Shown here: positions 28,130-36,525 of the stretch, piece by piece
Layout: each line of letters opens with the position of its first letter
Position numbering within the stretch: the stretch's first letter is position 1
Origin: an uncultured Prevotella sp.
GTDB lineage: Bacteria; Bacteroidota; Bacteroidia; Bacteroidales; Bacteroidaceae
Assembly (NCBI GenBank): GCA_900771975.1
Contig: CAAGPV010000070.1
Coordinates: 49,225 to 113,224 of the forward strand
Direction of reading: 5' to 3'
DNA: 64,000 nt
Translations under genes and position numbers: made by a program
Notes under the pieces: generated by a model
Seen by the model: only the letters and a program-made list of their open reading frames with translations
Databases searched by the model: none
What the model was told of the DNA's origin: nothing

Positions 28130-30286
28130 ATGGCAGCATTAGGAAAAATCAGAAGCAAAGGCGTGACGCTTGTTATCATCATTGCGCTCGGCCTTTTTGC
28201 ATTCATTGCCGAAGAAGCCTTCCGCTCTTGTAATGGTATCAAGGGCGAGAAAAGCCAGCAAATCGGCGAAGTCTTGGGCCAGAAGGTAAGCGTTCAGGAC
28301 TTTCAGAAGCTTGTTCAGGAAGTGGAAGACGCCCAGAAACTTCTTGCCGGCAACCAAAATCTCACCGAACAACAACAAAACCAGCTCCGCGATCAGGTAT
28401 GGCAACAGTATGTAGGCCAGAAGATATTGGAGAACGATGCCGAGAAGGTGGGTCTCACCGTTACCGACGGCGAGGTGGAAAACGTGCTCAAGCAAGGTGT
28501 TAACCCCATTCTTCAGCGCGACATCCCCATTCCGCAATTTTACAACCAGCAGACGGGTCGCTTCGACTATAGCACTGTTCAGCAGTTCCTTGCCCAATAT
28601 AACAAGGTAAAGGATAGCGATCCTCAGGCTTCCGAGCAGCTCACCACGATGTACAACCTTTGGCTCTACTGCGAGAAGCAAGTGCGCAACGACCTCTTGC
28701 AGGAGAAGTACAACGGTCTTTTGCAGGCTTGTGTGCTCTCAAACAAGGTAGAAGCCAAGATGGCGTTCAACGATCAGAACGAAGAAGCAACCATCCAACT
28801 TGCTACATTGCCTTATAGCAGCATCAAAGATGCTTCTGTCAAGTTGACCGAAGACGATCTCAAGGCCAAGTATGAAGAGCTGAAAGCAGCCTTCAAGCAA
28901 GCAGTTGAAACCCGTGACTTGAAGTATGTAGACTTCCAGATAAAGGCTTCTGCAGCCGACCGCAAAGCTATCAACAAAGAAATGGCAGGCTATCAGAAAG
29001 AGCTTGCTGCCGCTACCGACCCTGCACAAGTGGTTAGCCATAGCGGAAGCACCGTTCCTTATCTTGGCGTTCCCGTATCGGCAAAGGCTTTCCCACAGGA
29101 CATAGCAGCCAAGGTAGACTCTGCTGAGGTTGGAACAAGCGCAGTTTTCGAGACAACTGGCGACAACACGCTCAACATAGTACGCATCCTTGCTAAGGCA
29201 TCTTTGCCAGACTCTGTTCAATATCGTCAAATTCAGGTAGTAGCCAACACTCCTGACGAGGCTCGCACCAAGGCTGATAGCATTTCAAAAGCTCTTGCAG
29301 GCGGTGCAGACTTTGAGGCTCTGGCTAAGAAGTACGGTCAGACAGGCGAAAAGGCTTGGTTCACCGGCCGCGACTATGAAGGCGCAAACACCATGAATCA
29401 GGATAGCCGCGACATGATCAACGCCTTCCTCAACGGTGAAGTAAACAGTGTTCAGAATGTAGCTCTCACCCAAGGCAACGTCATCCTTCAGGTTCTTGAC
29501 CGCCGTGCCATGACCGAAAAGTACACAGCAGCCGTCATCAAGAAGGTGATAGACTTCAGCAAGAACACCCGTTCTACGGCTTACAACAAGTTCAGCGAGT
29601 TTGTAGCAAACAGCGCCGACCTCGCTTCTCTCCAGAAGAATGCTAAGAAATTCGGTTATACTGTTCAGGACTTGAAAGACCTTTCCACCTCTACCCACAC
29701 CATAGGTCAGGTAGGCGGTTCCGGCATCAAGGATGCCTTGAAGTGGGTATTCTCTGCTAAGGAAGGCGAAATGTCACCGCTTTATGAGGCAGGCGACAAC
29801 GACCACTTGCTCGTTGTTTACCTCGAAAAGATTCATCCGGCAGGCTATCGTCCACTCGACGATCCACAGGTGAAGGAGATTGTGCGCCGTGAGGCATTGA
29901 AAGACAAGAAAGCAGAAATGCTCATTGCCAAGCTCAAGGGCGTTAATAGCATAGCAGGTGCAAAGGCAAAGGGTGCTGAGGTTACCACCCTCGACAAGGT
30001 TACATTTGCCCAGCCCGTCTCTGTTCCATCCGTACAGGCCATTGAGCCAGCCCTCAGCGGTGCCGTTGCAGCTACCGCAGCCGGCAAGTTTGTTAGCCAT
30101 CCTGTAAAGGGCAACGCCGGTGTATATGTCTTCCAGGTTGTAAAGAAGACCAAGGGCGCAGCCAAATACAACGAACAGATGATGATGCAGAACTGCATTC
30201 AGCAGGCTTATCAGGTGCTCAGCGCTTACCAGCGCGACCTCTATATGGCTGCAAATGTGGTAGACAACAGATACCTGTTCTTCTAA
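28130..30286 (+). CDS. ppiD: Peptidyl-prolyl isomerase/chaperone PpiD (SurA-N type)
   Basis: This 718-residue periplasmic folding factor has a short cytoplasmic lead, one membrane helix (about residues 12-30), a SurA-N-like helical chaperone domain to about 330 and one or two parvulin-type domains (SLPDSVQYRQIQVV... about 360-460), then a C-terminal helical region. The family assists folding of outer-membrane and exported proteins emerging from SecYEG. Its place after lptC and the CBS protein is a conserved Bacteroidales arrangement. It has its own promoter and terminator. Confidence 0.9.
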   Translation: MAALGKIRSKGVTLVIIIALGLFAFIAEEAFRSCNGIKGEKSQQIGEVLGQKVSVQDFQKLVQEVEDAQKLLAGNQNLTEQQQNQLRDQVWQQYVGQKILENDAEKVGLTVTDGEVENVLKQGVNPILQRDIPIPQFYNQQTGRFDYSTVQQFLAQYNKVKDSDPQASEQLTTMYNLWLYCEKQVRNDLLQEKYNGLLQACVLSNKVEAKMAFNDQNEEATIQLATLPYSSIKDASVKLTEDDLKAKYEELKAAFKQAVETRDLKYVDFQIKASAADRKAINKEMAGYQKELAAATDPAQVVSHSGSTVPYLGVPVSAKAFPQDIAAKVDSAEVGTSAVFETTGDNTLNIVRILAKASLPDSVQYRQIQVVANTPDEARTKADSISKALAGGADFEALAKKYGQTGEKAWFTGRDYEGANTMNQDSRDMINAFLNGEVNSVQNVALTQGNVILQVLDRRAMTEKYTAAVIKKVIDFSKNTRSTAYNKFSEFVANSADLASLQKNAKKFGYTVQDLKDLSTSTHTIGQVGGSGIKDALKWVFSAKEGEMSPLYEAGDNDHLLVVYLEKIHPAGYRPLDDPQVKEIVRREALKDKKAEMLIAKLKGVNSIAGAKAKGAEVTTLDKVTFAQPVSVPSVQAIEPALSGAVAATAAGKFVSHPVKGNAGVYVFQVVKKTKGAAKYNEQMMMQNCIQQAYQVLSAYQRDLYMAANVVDNRYLFF

Positions 30287-30319
30287 ACGCTTATAAACAA
30301 CTTTACTATTATAAGTCAA

Positions 30320-30346
30320 GGGCATCCTTCGGGGTGCCCTTTTTCT
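30320..30346 (+). terminator. Rho-independent terminator of ppiD, TTCG tetraloop
   Basis: GGGCATCC-TTCG-GGGTGCCC followed by TTTTTCTT: an 8-bp stem (one wobble) closed by a stable UUCG loop. Confidence 0.9.
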
Positions 30347-30410
30347 TGTCTAAATGAGTGTAAGACGAACAATTACGTAAACGTTAGCGTAGTTTTTTCT
30401 GACCGAAAAG

Positions 30411-30441
30411 CTTGCTAATTCGCCAAACAATGTTATCTTTG
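30411..30441 (+). promoter_or_regulatory. Promoter of the small RNA candidate
   Basis: CTTG (30411-30414), 19 bp, TATCTTTG (30434-30441): consensus -7 and a near-consensus -33. Confidence 0.65.
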
Positions 30442-30448
30442 CATCAGT

Positions 30449-30557
30449 AAAAGATCGATTTTTAAGAAACAACTACTTTAAGAAATAAGAGTAAAAGATT
30501 TATTTTTTCAGGTTTAATAAACCGGTCGGGATGTGAGTCTCGACCGGTTTTCTTTTC
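30449..30557 (+). ncRNA. Candidate small non-coding RNA, about 109 nt
   Basis: The stretch runs from the start site expected 7-8 bases after a consensus -7 element to the T-run of a strong terminator. It holds no ATG or credible ORF; the first ~70 bases are A/T-rich and largely unpaired-looking, with GTAAAAGAT repeated at 30446-30454 and 30491-30499, followed by the 13-bp terminator stem. A second, independent consensus promoter follows at 30574, so this is a separate unit and not the leader of the HAD gene. No Rfam family is recognised. Form resembles trans-acting base-pairing sRNAs, but this is inference. Confidence 0.6.
30519..30557 (+). terminator. Terminator of the small RNA candidate
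   Basis: AAACCGGTCG (30519-30528) pairs perfectly with CGACCGGTTT (30541-30550), extendable inwards by three pairs, then TTTTCTTTT. Confidence 0.88.
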
Positions 30558-30573
30558 ATATGCGCCCTTAACG

Positions 30574-30605
30574 TTTGGTGCAGAGCAAGTTTTTTCTTAC
30601 CTTTG
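30574..30605 (+). promoter_or_regulatory. Promoter of the HAD phosphatase gene
   Basis: TTTG (30574-30577), exactly 20 bp, TACCTTTG (30598-30605). The gene's ATG is at 30644, giving a leader of about 30 bases. Confidence 0.82.
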
Positions 30606-30643
30606 CAATGTAAAAGGAAAGAATTCACGATAACTGTCATTAT

Positions 30644-31264
30644 ATGATACGTACTATTTTCTTCGACCTCGGCGGCGTTGTGATGACTATCAATCCGCAA
30701 GGCGGTGTGGACAAGTTTCAGGCGTTAGGCTTGAAAGATGCCCACAACATGCTCAATTCATACACTCAGACTGGTATCTTTGGCGACCTTGAAGCCGGCA
30801 AGATTACGGACGAGGAGTTTCGTTTGGGACTTTCCAGCCTTTTGGGCTACGAGGTTTCGCACGACGAATGTCGCTCGGGCTGGCTTGGCTACCGCCAAGA
30901 TGTGCCGCAACGCAACCTCGACAAGCTGCTCCAACTGCGCCAACGAGGCTACCGTGTGGTGCTCACCAGCAATACCAATCCCTATATGATGTCGTGGGCC
31001 GAAAGCAATGACTTCGACGGACACGGCCATTCCATTGCCCATTACTTCGATGCGCTCTACTGTAGCTACCGTTTGAGGGCAATGAAGCCTTCCGACGAAT
31101 TTTTCTACCGCATACTGAAAGCCGAAAATGTCTTGCCCGCTGAGGTGCTATTTGTTGACGATGGGGCACGCAACGTGGCTTCGGCCAGCGAGATGGGCAT
31201 ACGAACCATGCTCGCCACCAATGGCTGTGACTGGACCAAAGAGATTGACAAGTTTCTCGAATAA
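30644..31264 (+). CDS. HAD-family phosphatase (YihX-like group)
   Basis: The 206-residue protein begins with motif I FFDLGGVV, has motif II LTSNTNP, motif III KPSDEFFYRIL and motif IV VDDGARNV, so all catalytic elements of a haloacid dehalogenase hydrolase with a small helical cap are present. In place of the usual DxD pair it has DLG, as in YihX-like sugar-phosphate phosphatases. The substrate is not predictable. It is monocistronic: own promoter, and a terminator 60 bp after the stop. Confidence 0.85.
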   Translation: MIRTIFFDLGGVVMTINPQGGVDKFQALGLKDAHNMLNSYTQTGIFGDLEAGKITDEEFRLGLSSLLGYEVSHDECRSGWLGYRQDVPQRNLDKLLQLRQRGYRVVLTSNTNPYMMSWAESNDFDGHGHSIAHYFDALYCSYRLRAMKPSDEFFYRILKAENVLPAEVLFVDDGARNVASASEMGIRTMLATNGCDWTKEIDKFLE

Positions 31265-31323
31265 CGGGTTTTCATAGGTCAGCAGACCTACTCAGAAGTA
31301 CAAACTACCCTTTATATATCAAA

Positions 31324-31361
31324 GAAGGAGAAGCCTTTCGGGGTTTCTCCTTCATCTTTTT
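31324..31361 (+). terminator. Terminator of the HAD phosphatase gene
   Basis: GAAGGAGAA (31324-31332) pairs with TTCTCCTTC (31345-31353), with extra GC pairs in the loop, followed by ATCTTTTTC. Confidence 0.85.
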
Positions 31362-31459
31362 CTCTCATCCATGAATGTATTTCTGCCGAAAATGTTGTAA
31401 AGAAATCGGAACAACACCCGCTCATCGGTCATAGAGTGGGGACAGTCTTAGGATGGCTT

Positions 31460-31528
31460 TTGTAACCTTCTGACAACCAGCCACTTGTAACCGGCGTTCT
31501 AAAACCGGCCTTTTTGTCTTCTAAAACC
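31460..31528. repeat. Cluster of short direct repeats in the HAD-buk intergenic region
   Basis: TTGTAACC at 31460-31467 and 31485-31492 (25-bp period), and TTCTAAAACC at 31498-31507 and 31519-31528 (21-bp period). The rest of the 31362-31557 spacer shows no gene. Role unknown. Confidence 0.4.
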
Positions 31529-31539
31529 CTGTGTTTTAA

Positions 31540-31552
31540 GCGCTGAAAGCGC
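31540..31552 (-). terminator. Short hairpin after buk, possible weak terminator
   Basis: GCGCT-GAA-AGCGC lies 5 bp beyond the buk stop; on the minus strand it is followed by TTAAAACAC, a weak tail. Confidence 0.35.
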
Positions 31553-31557
31553 CTGTT

Positions 31558-32661
31558 TTATCTCCCGAAAGAGCCGCTTTTGGATGGCTTTCCGTTTTCT
31601 TCAAACATTTTGGCCTGTCTTTCGCCTCTTAGCACAGCCAATGCATTCTGTGCCAAAGCCAGCATTTCGTCCTGTCCCGGATAGACATAGACGGGCGCCA
31701 TCCAACTGATTCGTTGTTTCAACCGGCTCACCACATATTCCGAACGAGCCATTCCGCCCGTGAGGATGATGCCGTCGATGTGTCCCGCCAGCACAGCCCC
31801 TTCGGCACAGATGTTCTTGGCCACGTGCCAGAGCATGGCGTCCACAATGGCGCGGGCATGGTCGTCGCCGTTGGCTATGCGTTTTTCTATCTCCCGCATG
31901 TTGTTGGTTCCGAGGTGGGCTATGAGTCCTGCTTTGCCCGCTATGCGGCGCAGCATTTCTGCCTCGCTGACGGTTCCGCTGAAGCACAGGCGAATCAGGT
32001 CGGCAGCAGGCAGACTGCCAGCACGTTCGGGCGAGAAAGGTCCTTCGCCGTCGAGGGCATTGTTGGCGTCGATGGCCCGTCCATGGTCGTGAGCGGCTAT
32101 GGAGATGCCACCCCCCAGGTGGCACATGATGAGGTTAAGGTCTTCGTAGTGGAGACCGCGTTCATTGGCAAATCGGCGAGCGATGGCCTTCTGGTTGAGG
32201 GCATGCCAAATGCAGATGCGTGGCATGAGGGGCGATCCGCTGATGTGGGCTTCTGGCGCCATTTCGTCCACCGAGCCAGGGTCGGCAATGAAGCTGCGGC
32301 ATCCTGGAATTTGCCGTGCTATCTCGTGGGCGATGATGCAGCCCAAGTCGCAGGCGTGCTTGTGCTGGACGTGCCTTATTTCGTTGAGCATGACGTCGTT
32401 CACCTCGTACACTCCGCTTTCGACAGGTCTTGACAGGCCACCCCTACCTATCACTGCGTCAAACTCCAACGGCAGATTGAGCTTCTCAAGCGTGTCTATG
32501 ACGAGTTGTTTGCGAAACTCGTATTGGTCGGTTACTTCCGAATAGCGGCTTAGTTCCTCCATGCTATGGGGAATGTCAGCCGAGAATTTGTCATGTTCGT
32601 CTTCGTAGACGGCCACCTTGGTACTGGTGGAACCTGGGTTGATAACAAGAATGCGTTTCAT
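31558..32661 (-). CDS. buk: Butyrate kinase
   Basis: This acetokinase-family enzyme interconverts butyryl phosphate (or branched-chain acyl phosphate) and ATP. The 367-residue sequence has NPGSTSTKVAV at the start (phosphate 1), HLGGGISIAAHDHGRAIDANNAL (adenosine/phosphate block) and IILTGGMARSEYVV. Length matches Buk. It follows ptb by 44 bp on the same strand. Direction in vivo (acyl-phosphate use for ATP or fatty acid activation) cannot be read from sequence. Confidence 0.93.
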   Translation of the reverse strand: MKRILVINPGSTSTKVAVYEDEHDKFSADIPHSMEELSRYSEVTDQYEFRKQLVIDTLEKLNLPLEFDAVIGRGGLSRPVESGVYEVNDVMLNEIRHVQHKHACDLGCIIAHEIARQIPGCRSFIADPGSVDEMAPEAHISGSPLMPRICIWHALNQKAIARRFANERGLHYEDLNLIMCHLGGGISIAAHDHGRAIDANNALDGEGPFSPERAGSLPAADLIRLCFSGTVSEAEMLRRIAGKAGLIAHLGTNNMREIEKRIANGDDHARAIVDAMLWHVAKNICAEGAVLAGHIDGIILTGGMARSEYVVSRLKQRISWMAPVYVYPGQDEMLALAQNALAVLRGERQAKMFEENGKPSKSGSFGR

Positions 32662-32705
32662 GGGAAATGGTCAAAAGATTTGTTAGAACAGGAATGATGG
32701 AAGCC

Positions 32706-33554
32706 TTAGACGGCCGCCATGGCCAGTCCGTAATACTTTGAGAGGGCGTCGTCGCCACGGCTCGGCATGGCCACGGGCACGATAGGGCCTTGCAGGATGG
32801 ATGCCATGGTGGCATGGGCAAACAAGTCCATCGTCTTATAGAAGATGTTGCCTGCCTCAATGTCGGGCATGATGAGGGCGTCGGCTTGTCCCTCTATGGG
32901 CGAAGAAATGTGCTTAATGTGCATGGCATGAGGGTTGCACGAGGTCTTGAGGTCAAGTGGTCCGTCCACGATGCAGCGTCCGAACTCGCCTTGCTGGGCC
33001 AGTTGCTTGATGTATTCATAACATGCTGTGAAGGGGAAATGGCGTGTGTCGGCATGTTCGGTGCAGTGGAGGAGGCTCACGCGAGGCTCTTCTATGCCAA
33101 TGAGGTGGCACACGTGGGTGATGTAGCGCACCTGTTCGATGCGTTGTTCTTCGGTGGGATAGGGGATGACGGCACAGTCGCCGAAGAAGAGCATCTTGGG
33201 GTAGGTGGGCACTTGTGCCGCTGTGATGTGCGTGAGGATGTGCCCTTTGGGCAGGATGCCGTGCTCCTTGTCGAGTATGGCGCGTAGAATCTTGTCGCTG
33301 CCCACCAGTCCTTTCATCAGAATGTCGGCCTTGCCTTGGCGGATGAGCTCCACTGCAGCCTGGCAGGCACGGTCAGGATCGTCGTCGTCCACCACTACTG
33401 GTGTGATAAACCCTACACCTTCCGCCATTTTCAGAGCGGCTTGTGTTGACTCGTCGCGTGGGCAAACCACTGCCACGCGCTTCTTGTCGCCTCGCTGGCG
33501 GAGGCAACTTATCATGTCTTCAAACTTCCGTATGTTCTCCATAGCTTTGTACAT
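32706..33554 (-). CDS. ptb: Phosphate butyryltransferase
   Basis: The enzyme exchanges CoA for phosphate on butyryl-CoA or related acyl-CoA, the step before Buk. The 282-residue sequence has the PTA/PTB fold blocks, including ADILMKGLVGSDKILRAIL, YPTEEQRIEQV and GQADALIMPDIEAGNIFYK near the C-terminus. The start may be 33554 (ATG) or 33542 (MENIRKF), since the promoter puts the transcript start only about ten bases above the first. It is first of the ptb-buk operon. Confidence 0.93.
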   Translation of the reverse strand: MYKAMENIRKFEDMISCLRQRGDKKRVAVVCPRDESTQAALKMAEGVGFITPVVVDDDDPDRACQAAVELIRQGKADILMKGLVGSDKILRAILDKEHGILPKGHILTHITAAQVPTYPKMLFFGDCAVIPYPTEEQRIEQVRYITHVCHLIGIEEPRVSLLHCTEHADTRHFPFTACYEYIKQLAQQGEFGRCIVDGPLDLKTSCNPHAMHIKHISSPIEGQADALIMPDIEAGNIFYKTMDLFAHATMASILQGPIVPVAMPSRGDDALSKYYGLAMAAV

Positions 33555-33570
33555 AATGTTAATCTATGCC

Positions 33571-33601
33571 CAAAGTTATGAATATTTTCTATAACGACAA
33601 A
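33571..33601 (-). promoter_or_regulatory. Promoter of the ptb-buk operon
   Basis: TTTG (complement of 33598-33601), 19 bp, TAACTTTG (complement of 33571-33578). Its -33 element lies 13 bp after the uvrA stop. Confidence 0.82.
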
Positions 33602-33613
33602 ACCTTTTAGCGA

Positions 33614-36460
33614 CTATTTTCCGGTGTTTTTGTTGGCAGAAAGATAGGGCTTAAGGTATTGTCCGGTAAGGCTTTCGGGGCAGTCTGCCACCTGTTCGGG
33701 TGTACCTGCTGCCACCAACTGGCCTCCGCGGTCGCCTCCGTCGGGCCCCAAGTCGATGAGCCAGTCGGCACATTTCGCTACGTCGAGGTTGTGCTCGATG
33801 ACGATAAGGCTGTGGCCACGGGCTATGAGGGCGTTGAAAGCCTCCAAAAGGCGGGCGATGTCGTGGAAATGCAGTCCTGTTGTGGGTTCGTCAAAGATGA
33901 ACAGGGTGGGCTCCTGCCGTTCCTGTCCGATGAAGTAGGCCAGTTTGACGCGCTGGTTTTCGCCTCCCGAGAGGGTGGAAGAGTTCTGGCCAAGCTTGAT
34001 GTAGCCAAGTCCGACGTCTTGGAGGGGCTTCAACCGCTTGACCACAGTTTTGGCTCCGTTTTGGTCAAAGAACTCTATGGCCTCCGAAACCGTCATGTCC
34101 AGCACCTCGTTGATGTTTTTTCCATGATAGCGCACGTCCAGTATTTCCTTCTTGAAGCGTTGTCCGTGACAAGCATCGCACGTCAGCACGAGGTCGGCCA
34201 TAAACTGCATCTCAACCGTTATGACGCCTGCTCCCTTACATTCTTCGCATCGTCCGCCCTCGGCATTGAACGAGAAGTACTGTGGGGTGTAGCCCATCTG
34301 CTTAGAGAGGGGTTGTTCGGCAAAGAGTTTGCGTATCTCGTCGTAAGCCTTGACGTAGGTGGCAGGGTTGGAGCGGGTGCTTTTTCCGATGGGATTCTGG
34401 TCGACAAACTCCACGTGACGCACCTCATCGCAGTCGCCCGACAGGCGCAGATACTCTCCTGGCATGTCTGCCACCTCGTCTAAACGGCGTTTCAGGGCTG
34501 GATAGAGGATACCTTTCACCAGCGATGACTTGCCCGAGCCACTCACGCCCGTAACCACGGTGAGCACGTTCAGGGGGAATTTCACGTTGATGCCTTTGAG
34601 GTTGTTCATGCGTGCACCCTCTATGCTGATGCTCATGTTCCACGGTCGGCGGCTCTGTGGTACGGCTATGGTGTCGTTGCCAGTGAGGTAGCGCAGCGTG
34701 TAGGAGCGTGGGAAGGTAGAAAGAAGCTTTTCGTAGTGGGCTTTGTCGGCCTTTGCGGGGTTTTCGGAAGCCATCACCACCTCGCCACCGAGGCGTCCAG
34801 CATCTGGTCCGATGTCGATAATCCAGTCGGCAGCCCGCATGATTTCTTCGTCGTGTTCCACCACGATGACAGTGTTTCCCACGTCTCTGAGTTCTTTCAG
34901 CACGTTTATCAGCCGTTGGGTGTCGCGGCTGTGCAGGCCGATGCTCGGCTCGTCAAGGATGTAGAGCGATCCCACCAGCGGACTTCCGATGTTGGTGGTG
35001 AGGTTGATGCGTTGGCTTTCACCGCCCGAAAGGGTGTTGGAGGCCCTGTTCAGCGTGAGGTAGCCCAGTCCCACTTCCACCAGGAAGCCCAGTCGCGATC
35101 GTATCTCGGTGAGCAGTCGGCGTGCTATCTGTTCTTCGTGTGAGGGGAGTTGCAGGCCGGCAAACCACTTTTCGAGCGTCCATATCGGCATTTCCACCAG
35201 GTCGGTGATGCTTCTTCCGCCTATCTTCACCCACTGAGCCTCTTTGCGTAGGCGTGTTCCGTGACAGGTGGGGCAGGTGGTGCGACCGCGGTAGCGGCTC
35301 AGCATGACGCGATACTGTATTTTGTATTGGTTGTCTTTCACCATCTGGAAGAACGCGTCGATGCATACCTTGTCCTTCAGGTCAAGGCCTTGTTCGCTCG
35401 GCAGTCCATGCCAGAGCTGTTCTTTCTCGGTCTGTGACAGTTCAAGGTAAGGCTTAAAGATGGGGAAATTGTCTTTTTCGGCCCGTCGGCAGAACTCGGT
35501 GAGCCATCCTTTCATTTTTTCTCCGTGCCAACACTGCACACAGCCGTCATACACAGACAGGGTGGTGTTGGGGATGACCAGCCGTTCGTCCACGTCGATG
35601 ATGGAGCCGAAGCCTTCGCAAACGGGGCAGGCGCCCATCGGCGAGTTGAATGCAAAAAGGTTGTCGCTGGGTTCTTCGAAGCTCATTCCGTCGGCTTCGA
35701 AGCGGGTAGAGAAGTCATAGCAGATGCCGGAAGGCAGAAACGACAGGCGGCAGGCGCCGTCGCCTTCGTAGAGTGCCGTTTCGCAAGAGTCGTAGAAGCG
35801 TGCCAGCTCGTCTTTGTCGTGCGACACCGACAGGCGGTCTACCACCAGATAGAGGTCTTGTGCCGCTATTTCTTGTGGCTGTTCGATGAGGTCGGAGATG
35901 CGCACGACCTCTCCTTTGAGCAACACACGGGCATACCCTTCCTGTAAGTACATTTCCAGTTGTCGCTGGACTGTTCTCCCTTCCGGCTGACGGAAAGGAG
36001 CCAGCACCATAAAGCGGGTGCCGTCAGAATATTGGCGGGTGCAGGCCAGAATGTCTTCAATGGAATGTTTCTTCACTTCCTGACCACTGATGGGCGAGAA
36101 GGTGTGGCCTATGCGGGCATAGAGCAGACGCAGATATTCGTAGATTTCGGTAGAAGTGCCCACGGTGGAGCGTGGGTTGCGTGCTGTCACCTTCTGTTCG
36201 ATGGCTATGGCAGGTGGCAATCCTTTTATATAGTCGCACTCTGGCTTGGTCATGCGGCCGAGAAACTGTCGTGCATAGGCGGATAGGCTTTCCACATAGC
36301 GGCGTTGACCTTCGGCATAAAGGGTGTCGAAAGCCAGCGACGACTTGCCCGAGCCGCTCACGCCCGTCATGACAATGAACTTGTTGCGCGGTATTTTCAG
36401 ACTGATGTTCTTGAGGTTGTTGGCACGTGCGCCCTTTATTTCGATGTATTGTTCTTCCAT
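33614..36460 (-). CDS. uvrA: Excinuclease ABC subunit UvrA
   Basis: UvrA recognises DNA lesions for nucleotide excision repair. The 948-residue product has two ABC ATPase halves, each with Walker A GVSGSGKSS and a signature/Walker B block (LSGGESQRINL, LSGGENQRVKL; YILDEPSIGLH, FIFDEPTTGLH), and zinc-finger cysteine pairs (CPVCEGFG, CPTCHGTR, CEECKGAG, CDACHGQR). The start MEEQYIEIKGARANNLKN at 36460 is chosen; the frame is open further to 36556, but those residues are not in the family and the promoter -7 element at 36491-36498 lies in between. Confidence 0.97.
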   Translation of the reverse strand: MEEQYIEIKGARANNLKNISLKIPRNKFIVMTGVSGSGKSSLAFDTLYAEGQRRYVESLSAYARQFLGRMTKPECDYIKGLPPAIAIEQKVTARNPRSTVGTSTEIYEYLRLLYARIGHTFSPISGQEVKKHSIEDILACTRQYSDGTRFMVLAPFRQPEGRTVQRQLEMYLQEGYARVLLKGEVVRISDLIEQPQEIAAQDLYLVVDRLSVSHDKDELARFYDSCETALYEGDGACRLSFLPSGICYDFSTRFEADGMSFEEPSDNLFAFNSPMGACPVCEGFGSIIDVDERLVIPNTTLSVYDGCVQCWHGEKMKGWLTEFCRRAEKDNFPIFKPYLELSQTEKEQLWHGLPSEQGLDLKDKVCIDAFFQMVKDNQYKIQYRVMLSRYRGRTTCPTCHGTRLRKEAQWVKIGGRSITDLVEMPIWTLEKWFAGLQLPSHEEQIARRLLTEIRSRLGFLVEVGLGYLTLNRASNTLSGGESQRINLTTNIGSPLVGSLYILDEPSIGLHSRDTQRLINVLKELRDVGNTVIVVEHDEEIMRAADWIIDIGPDAGRLGGEVVMASENPAKADKAHYEKLLSTFPRSYTLRYLTGNDTIAVPQSRRPWNMSISIEGARMNNLKGINVKFPLNVLTVVTGVSGSGKSSLVKGILYPALKRRLDEVADMPGEYLRLSGDCDEVRHVEFVDQNPIGKSTRSNPATYVKAYDEIRKLFAEQPLSKQMGYTPQYFSFNAEGGRCEECKGAGVITVEMQFMADLVLTCDACHGQRFKKEILDVRYHGKNINEVLDMTVSEAIEFFDQNGAKTVVKRLKPLQDVGLGYIKLGQNSSTLSGGENQRVKLAYFIGQERQEPTLFIFDEPTTGLHFHDIARLLEAFNALIARGHSLIVIEHNLDVAKCADWLIDLGPDGGDRGGQLVAAGTPEQVADCPESLTGQYLKPYLSANKNTGK

Positions 36461-36490
36461 TTCACTTCTTTGCAGATTGCTATCTTCTTG

Positions 36491-36521
36491 CAAATTTACT
36501 AATTTTCCATGGCTTGGCAAA
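36491..36521 (-). promoter_or_regulatory. Promoter of uvrA
   Basis: TTTG (complement of 36518-36521), 19 bp, TAAATTTG (complement of 36491-36498). The -33 element lies 5 bp beyond the stop of the upstream patatin gene. Confidence 0.82.
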
Positions 36522-36525
36522 ACGT

